Of a stretch of DNA of 64,000 nucleotides, positions 59,834-64,000 are shown piece after piece; position 1 is the first letter of the stretch, and each line of letters begins with the position of its first letter. A program made the translations under genes and the position numbers. The notes beneath the pieces are model-generated. The model was not told where the DNA came from, ran no database searches, and saw only the letters and a program-made list of their open reading frames with translations. This DNA is from Microbacterium wangchenii (GTDB lineage: Bacteria > Actinomycetota > Actinomycetes > Actinomycetales > Microbacteriaceae): the NCBI RefSeq assembly GCF_004564355.1, contig NZ_CP038266.1:2914001-2978000 (forward strand), read 5' to 3'.

Positions 59834-60752
59834 TCTCCGCCGAACGGTGACACTCGTGTCGATGGCGGCCCTCATGGCAGGGCTTCTCACCGGATGCGTC
59901 ACCGCCTCGGCGACCCCCGGCGCGGACGATCGCCCCCGCGTGCTGACGACCTTCACCGTCCTGGCGGACATGGCGCGCAACGTCGCGGGCGATCACCTCG
60001 AGGTCGAGTCGATCACGAAGGTGGGCGCTGAGATCCACGGGTACGAGCCCACCCCCGGCGACGTCGCCAAGGCCGCCGAGGCCGACCTCATCCTGGACAA
60101 CGGGCTGAATCTGGAGGCGTGGTTCGCGCAGTTCGTAGAGTCCGCCGATGTGCCCCACGTCGTGGTGTCGGAGGGGGTCGACATGATCGACATCACCGGC
60201 GACGCGTACGACGGCCGTCCGAACCCGCACGCGTGGATGAGCCCGCTCAACGCCCAGCGATACGTCGCGAACATGGTCGACGCCTTCAGCGAGCTCGCGC
60301 CCGAGCACGCCGACGACTTCGCCGCGAACGGCGAGGCGTACACGGCTGAGCTGCAGCAGATCCACGAGGAGCTGGTGAGCGAACTGGGGGCGCTGCCGGA
60401 GAACCAGCGCGCCCTCGTCACGTGCGAGGGCGCCTTCTCCTACCTCGCGCGCGACGCCGGTCTCACCGAGGCGTACATCTGGCCCGTCAACGCCGAGCAG
60501 CAGGCCACGCCGCAGCAGATCGCCGCGACGATCGAGTTCGTCGCCGACAACGACGTGCCCGCCGTCTTCTGCGAATCAACCGTGTCGGACAAGCCCATGC
60601 AGCAGGTCGTGGATGCCACGGGCGCGGAGTTCGGCGGCGTGCTCTATGTCGACTCCCTCTCCGAGGCGGAGGGCCCGGTGCCCACGTACCTCGACCTGCT
60701 CCGTCATGACACCGAGACGATCCTGGCCGCGCTGACCGGCGGCGCGCGGTGA
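59823..60752 (+). CDS. zinc/manganese-type ABC transporter substrate-binding lipoprotein
   Basis: A 309-residue receptor of the cluster A-I metal family. Lipoprotein signal with VSMAALMAGLLTGCVTASA (lipobox LTGC). Metal ligands lie in GAEIHGYEPTPGD (His) and in GRPNPHAWMSPLNAQRY (His), and the third is in the FCESTVSDKPMQQVVDATGA region. The replaced or missing His-rich loop argues for manganese rather than zinc, but this is uncertain. Start codon inside a palindromic operator. The ATPase gene overlaps by four bases. Confidence 0.9.
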   Translation: MPKNLRRTVTLVSMAALMAGLLTGCVTASATPGADDRPRVLTTFTVLADMARNVAGDHLEVESITKVGAEIHGYEPTPGDVAKAAEADLILDNGLNLEAWFAQFVESADVPHVVVSEGVDMIDITGDAYDGRPNPHAWMSPLNAQRYVANMVDAFSELAPEHADDFAANGEAYTAELQQIHEELVSELGALPENQRALVTCEGAFSYLARDAGLTEAYIWPVNAEQQATPQQIAATIEFVADNDVPAVFCESTVSDKPMQQVVDATGAEFGGVLYVDSLSEAEGPVPTYLDLLRHDTETILAALTGGAR

Positions 60753-61489
60753 CACCCGCGATCACCGTCGAGGGGGTGACGGTCAGCTACGGCGATGTCG
60801 TCGCGCTCCGAGACGTGTCCCTCGAACTGGCGGCCGGAAGGGTGACGGGCCTGATCGGCATGAACGGATCGGGCAAGTCCACGCTGCTGAAGACCATCCT
60901 CGGGCTCATCCGTCCCGACTCCGGCACGGCGCAGGTGTCGGGCATGGCACCGGCGGTGGCGCGGCGGAAGGGCCTGATCGCGTCGGTGCCGCAGAGCGAA
61001 GTCGTCGACTGGGCCTTTCCCGTCTCGGTGCGCGACGTCGTGCTCATGGGGCGATACGGGCGGCTCGGCCCGACCCGGCGCCCGCGAGCGGCCGACGACG
61101 CCGCCGTCGACGAGGCCCTCGCCCGCGTGGACCTGACCGACCTGGCCGACCGGCAGATCGGCCGCCTCTCCGGGGGGCAGCGCAAACGCGCGTTCGTCGC
61201 ACGGGGCATCGCCCAGGATGCGGCGGTGCTGCTGCTGGACGAACCGTTCGCGGGGGTCGACAAGACCTCCGAGGCCACCATCGTCCGTCTCCTGCGGGAG
61301 CTCGCCGCGGACGGCCGCACGGTCCTGGTCTCCACCCACGACCTCGCGGCCCTGCCGTCCCTCGCCGACGACGCCGTCGTGCTGCTCCAGCGCGTCGTGT
61401 TCCGCGGGTCCGTCGCCGACGCCCTGCAGCCCGACACCCTCGCGCGCGCCTTCGGCCTGGACGCCCCTCTCGAGGGAGGAACACGATGA
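60749..61489 (+). CDS. metal ABC transporter ATP-binding protein
   Basis: A 246-residue ATPase. Walker A is GLIGMNGSGKSTLLK (about 34-48), the Q-loop is ASVPQSEVVDWAFPVSVRDV, the signature is GRLSGGQRKRAFVARGI, Walker B is VLLLDEPFAGVD and the switch His is in VLVSTHDLAALP. VDWAFPVSVRDVV is typical of Mn/Zn ATPases (MntA/ZnuC-like). GTG start overlaps the receptor stop (GTGA), and the permease start overlaps its stop. Confidence 0.93.
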   Translation: MTPAITVEGVTVSYGDVVALRDVSLELAAGRVTGLIGMNGSGKSTLLKTILGLIRPDSGTAQVSGMAPAVARRKGLIASVPQSEVVDWAFPVSVRDVVLMGRYGRLGPTRRPRAADDAAVDEALARVDLTDLADRQIGRLSGGQRKRAFVARGIAQDAAVLLLDEPFAGVDKTSEATIVRLLRELAADGRTVLVSTHDLAALPSLADDAVVLLQRVVFRGSVADALQPDTLARAFGLDAPLEGGTR

Positions 61490-62355
61490 ACCTCCTCGAC
61501 GTGCTTGTGGAGCCCCTGCAGTACGAGTTCATGACGCGCGCGATCCTCACCACGGTGATCGCCGCGGTCGTGTGCGCCATGCTGTCGTGCTGGCTGGTGC
61601 TCATCGGCTGGTCGCTCATGGGCGATGCGGTGTCGCACGCCGTGCTGCCCGGCGTCGTGCTCGCCTACGTCGTCGGCGCGCCGTTCGCACTGGGCGCGGT
61701 CGTCTTCGGCCTGCTCGCGGTCGCCCTGATCGGCGTCATCCGCGACACCAGCCGCGTGAAGGAGGATGCGGCGATCGGGATCGTCTTCACGACGCTGTTC
61801 GCGCTGGGCCTCGTGCTGATCTCGGTCACCCCGAGCCAGACCGACCTCAACCACATCATCTTCGGAAACATCCTGGGGGTGTCCACGGCCGACCTCGTCC
61901 AGATCGCGGCACTCGCGCTGGTCGCCTTCGCCGTGCTCGTGGTCAAGCGGCGCGACCTCACCCTGTACGCCTTCGATCCCGCCCACGCGTTCGCCATCGG
62001 GCTGTCGCCCCGCCTGCTGGGGGCGCTCCTGCTCGGTGTCCTGGCACTGACCGCCGTCGTGGCCCTTCAGGTGGTCGGCGTGATCCTGGTCGTCGCGCTG
62101 CTGATCATCCCCGGTGCGACGGCGTATCTGCTCACCGACCGGTTCGGCCGCATGCTCGTCATCGCACCGGTGATCTCGGCGCTGTCGTCGGTGCTCGGCA
62201 TCTACCTGAGCTACTGGCTGGATGCCTCGTCGGCCGGGCTCGTCGTCCTCGTGCAGGGCGCGGTCTTCACAGCGGTGTATCTCTTCAGCCCCCGCCAGGG
62301 CATACTGGGGCGCCGCCGACGCGGAACGGCTCAGCCCGCCATGACGGCGGGCTGA
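61486..62355 (+). CDS. metal ABC transporter permease
   Basis: A 289-residue permease with eight or more spans, ABC-3 family. It starts MNLLDVLVEPLQYEFMTRAI. Then VVCAMLSCWLVLIGWSLMGD, AVSHAVLPGVVLAYVVGAPF, FGNILGVSTADLVQIAALAL and LLIIPGATAYLLTDRFGRML follow, all characteristic. The ATG overlaps the ATPase stop by four bases. The stop codon lies inside the terminator stem at 62328-62358. Confidence 0.93.
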   Translation: MNLLDVLVEPLQYEFMTRAILTTVIAAVVCAMLSCWLVLIGWSLMGDAVSHAVLPGVVLAYVVGAPFALGAVVFGLLAVALIGVIRDTSRVKEDAAIGIVFTTLFALGLVLISVTPSQTDLNHIIFGNILGVSTADLVQIAALALVAFAVLVVKRRDLTLYAFDPAHAFAIGLSPRLLGALLLGVLALTAVVALQVVGVILVVALLIIPGATAYLLTDRFGRMLVIAPVISALSSVLGIYLSYWLDASSAGLVVLVQGAVFTAVYLFSPRQGILGRRRRGTAQPAMTAG

Positions 62356-62358
62356 GCC
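62328..62358. terminator. terminator overlapping the permease stop
   Basis: Perfect 13-bp stem ggctcagcccgcc/ggcgggctgagcc (62328-62340 and 62346-62358), five-base loop. It lies between the convergent permease and 45-residue genes and could serve both. Confidence 0.75.
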
Positions 62359-62367
62359 GGGCGCGGA

Positions 62368-62505
62368 TCACGCGTCTTCGTCGTCTGCGCCGACGTCGCT
62401 GGTGATGGTGTGTTCGCGTTTGACATCTTCGACGATGTCGGTCTTCAGATCGTCCGCCGGGTTCTCGTCTCCCGGTGACAGGGGCGGCACGGGGGTGCTC
62501 ATCAT
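62368..62505 (-). CDS. small acidic protein, 45 residues, unknown
   Basis: MMSTPVPPLSPGDENPADDL and then KTDIVEDVKREHTITSDVGA, ending in an acidic tail. The ribosome site ggaaaggag lies eight bases before the first ATG. A second ATG follows directly. Highly charged, probably disordered, no signal. I do not recognise it. It is between the convergent metal permease and the CDF gene, 82 bases from the latter's stop. Confidence 0.55.
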   Translation of the reverse strand: MMSTPVPPLSPGDENPADDLKTDIVEDVKREHTITSDVGADDEDA

Positions 62506-62587
62506 GTCGAGACTCCTTTCCAGGACCACCAGCGTAGGCACCGGCACCCGTGAGCGGCGGGAGGGTTGCGTCGGTCGCCCAGGGCGA

Positions 62588-63574
62588 TTACGACTCCGGG
62601 TCCGTCGAGCGCGCCATGGCGTTGGCGGGAAATTCGGCCACCGGGACGACGACGACGTCGTGGAGCTTCCAGTCCAGCCGCCGGCATCCCTCCTGGGCAT
62701 CGGCGAGCTTGCGCAGCGACGGCGCGCGACCCCGCACCGGCAGCACGAACGCCTCCACGTGGAAGAACTGCCCCTGGTCGCGCGTGCGTGTGCGGACCTC
62801 GGCGACCCAGGGAAGCGATGACAGGTAGTCGTGCACCGCGTCGGCGTCGGGATGATGGTGCGCGTCGTCGAAGGTCGTCGCCGTGGTGTCCATGAGGTCG
62901 GTGATCGCCGCGCGGGTGTTCTTCACACCGTCCCACAGGATGCTGCCGGCGATGAAGGTCGCTGCCGCCGCATCCATCCACCACAGTCCCAGGCCGATCC
63001 CACCGACCCCCACGATCGTCCCGACGGCGGTCATCCAGTCGGCCTTGTTCATGTCGGCGTCGGCGTACAGCACTTTGTTGTGCAGTTCGCGCGCGAGTTT
63101 CATCTTGACGCGGCCGAAGTAGATCGGCAGCGGGATGGTGAGGGCCATCACGGCCATCATGATCCAGCCCAGCCAGACGGTCTGCCCGAAGAGCTCGACC
63201 GATCCGATCGGCGGGCGCTCGGCCAGGATCAGGGCCGTCACCGATTCGACGATGAGAATGGCACCCATCGTGAACAGGGCGACGCCGGCGACCAGGTGGG
63301 CCACGCCCACGGAGCGGAAGAACCCATAGGGGTATCTGCGGGTCGCCGGCATCGCGATGACGCGCACCGCCACGAGGAATGCGATCGGCGGGGCGAGGGA
63401 GAGGAGATCTTCGATCCAGGCCGCGCGCATCGCCTGGGAGTTGCCCACGGTGAGCCCGACGGCGGTGATGGCGGCTGCGAGGAACGCGATCGTCGCCCAC
63501 TCGATGCGGACGGCCCGCGCGAGGGCCCTCGCCTGCCGTTCGGGCAGCGTGTCGGCCAGCGTGGGACGGCTCAC
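62588..63574 (-). CDS. cation diffusion facilitator (CDF) family transporter
   Basis: A 328-residue metal/proton antiporter. Six membrane spans, with the metal-site acidic residues in spans 2 and 5 (IEDLLSLAPP and LYADADMNKADWMTAVGTIV). The C-terminal cytoplasmic domain has DDAHHHPDADAVHDYLSSLP and WVAEVRTRTRDQGQFFHVEA. Export of a divalent metal is expected, and the specificity is uncertain. The GTG at 63574 overlaps the upstream lipoprotein stop by four bases. Being two genes from a Mn/Zn importer, it fits metal balance. Confidence 0.88.
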   Translation of the reverse strand: MSRPTLADTLPERQARALARAVRIEWATIAFLAAAITAVGLTVGNSQAMRAAWIEDLLSLAPPIAFLVAVRVIAMPATRRYPYGFFRSVGVAHLVAGVALFTMGAILIVESVTALILAERPPIGSVELFGQTVWLGWIMMAVMALTIPLPIYFGRVKMKLARELHNKVLYADADMNKADWMTAVGTIVGVGGIGLGLWWMDAAAATFIAGSILWDGVKNTRAAITDLMDTTATTFDDAHHHPDADAVHDYLSSLPWVAEVRTRTRDQGQFFHVEAFVLPVRGRAPSLRKLADAQEGCRRLDWKLHDVVVVPVAEFPANAMARSTDPES

Positions 63575-64000
63575 CGGTCCGCGCCGTTCTCGCGGAGGTG
63601 GTCCTCGATGGTGACCAGGAATCGGTTCTCGCCGGAGCGGGTGAGCATCACGTGCTTCTCGGTGACACCACGGTCATTGCGGACCTCGCGGTACACCGCG
63701 GTCACGGCGGCCTGCTCGGTCCACGGGGTGTCGTCGGTGAATCCGCCGACGGCGATGTCCAGTTCGCCCTCGTGCAGGGCGTCGGCCAGCACCGCCTCGC
63801 TTCCCTCCACCCACTCCACGCGGGCGTCCAGGCCGCGAGCGAGGCTCTCCACGAGAGCGACCTCCGAGCCCGTCGGCTCCGCCGTGGAGGTGTCCGTCCA
63901 CGGCGGATTGTGCGTGACACCTGCCCGCAGCTCACCCCCGCGAACGCGGTCAGAGGTTCCCGCGGCGTCGGCGGGGATGCTCGTGCAGGCGGTCAGTAGG
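63571..64000 (-). CDS. solute-binding lipoprotein (family 3-like), 5' end cut by window edge
   Basis: The visible 142 residues begin in a lipoprotein signal (LLTAC, then TSIPADAAGT) and continue with a family-3 receptor fold: LRAGVTHNPPWTDTSTAEPT, GSEVALVESLARGLDARVEW and DALHEGELDIAVGGFTDDTP. The C-terminal lobe is short, about half of the usual 250 residues. This suggests a truncated or minimal receptor rather than a full ABC binding protein. The stop overlaps the CDF start (GTGA), so the two are coupled. Confidence 0.75.
   Translation of the reverse strand, partial: LLTACTSIPADAAGTSDRVRGGELRAGVTHNPPWTDTSTAEPTGSEVALVESLARGLDARVEWVEGSEAVLADALHEGELDIAVGGFTDDTPWTEQAAVTAVYREVRNDRGVTEKHVMLTRSGENRFLVTIEDHLRENGADR

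Overview
The window is about 70% G+C with tightly packed, often overlapping genes. Start codons are frequently GTG, and many promoters sit only six bases from the start codon. Protein content and gene order point to an actinobacterium of the family Microbacteriaceae, most like Microbacterium. This rests on the NusG with a very long acidic N-terminus, the DUF2510 protein, the Kocuria/Rhodococcus-type putrescine oxidase, and the neighbouring murB, aspC, secE, nusG, rplK and rplA. I see no phage genes, integrase, transposase, CRISPR array or rRNA.

Layout. 0-2.3 kb: a polar amino-acid ABC importer, cut by the left edge. 2.4-9.0 kb: the core rplK-rplA, nusG, secE and tRNA-Trp genes, interrupted by small accessory genes (AraC, WYL and VOC proteins). 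9.2-18.7 kb: a seven-gene operon with overlapping genes for putrescine/GABA breakdown (gabT, putrescine oxidase, universal stress protein, APC permease, aldehyde dehydrogenase, a membrane HEXXH protein and a lipoprotein), with a divergent PucR regulator. 18.7-23.4 kb: an SDR/TetR divergent pair with a perfect operator palindrome, a DUF2834 protein, a CaiB/BaiF CoA-transferase, and a CapA-like protein. 23.5-30.4 kb: a dipeptide-type ABC importer operon with an alpha/beta hydrolase and a fused permease-ATPase, behind a MarR gene. The operon promoter and the CaiB/CapA promoter share the same palindrome.

31.1-38.9 kb is the most unusual part: pnuC and nadR (NAD salvage) run directly into a MoxR AAA+ ATPase, an unknown protein, an HEXXH-metallopeptidase/vWA protein, a second unknown protein and a complete adenylate-forming (ANL) ligase. 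Almost all of these genes overlap. I regard this as the best candidate for an undescribed system.

39-50.5 kb: aspC, murB, two MaoC-type dehydratase subunits, a TSUP exporter, a DUF2510 protein, then sulfur genes (sufS-sufU, and cystathionine beta-synthase with a cystathionine gamma-synthase/lyase). The latter pair is preceded by an eight-residue Cys-rich leader peptide on its own promoter. 50.8-57.9 kb: stress and carbon genes (phosphoketolase, SDR, Dps, GH15 trehalase/glucoamylase-like enzyme, GNAT, SRPBCC protein). 58-64 kb: gamma-glutamyltransferase, a Mn/Zn-type ABC importer whose start codon lies inside a 20-bp perfect palindrome, a CDF transporter, and a solute-binding lipoprotein cut by the right edge.

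Two features recur across the window. First, nine genes carry TAnnnT exactly six bases before the start codon, the pattern of leaderless transcripts. Second, seven intergenic palindromic elements of four sequence families occur. Some are built from four copies of one short motif, and two of them supply the stop codon and C-terminal tail of the adjacent gene.
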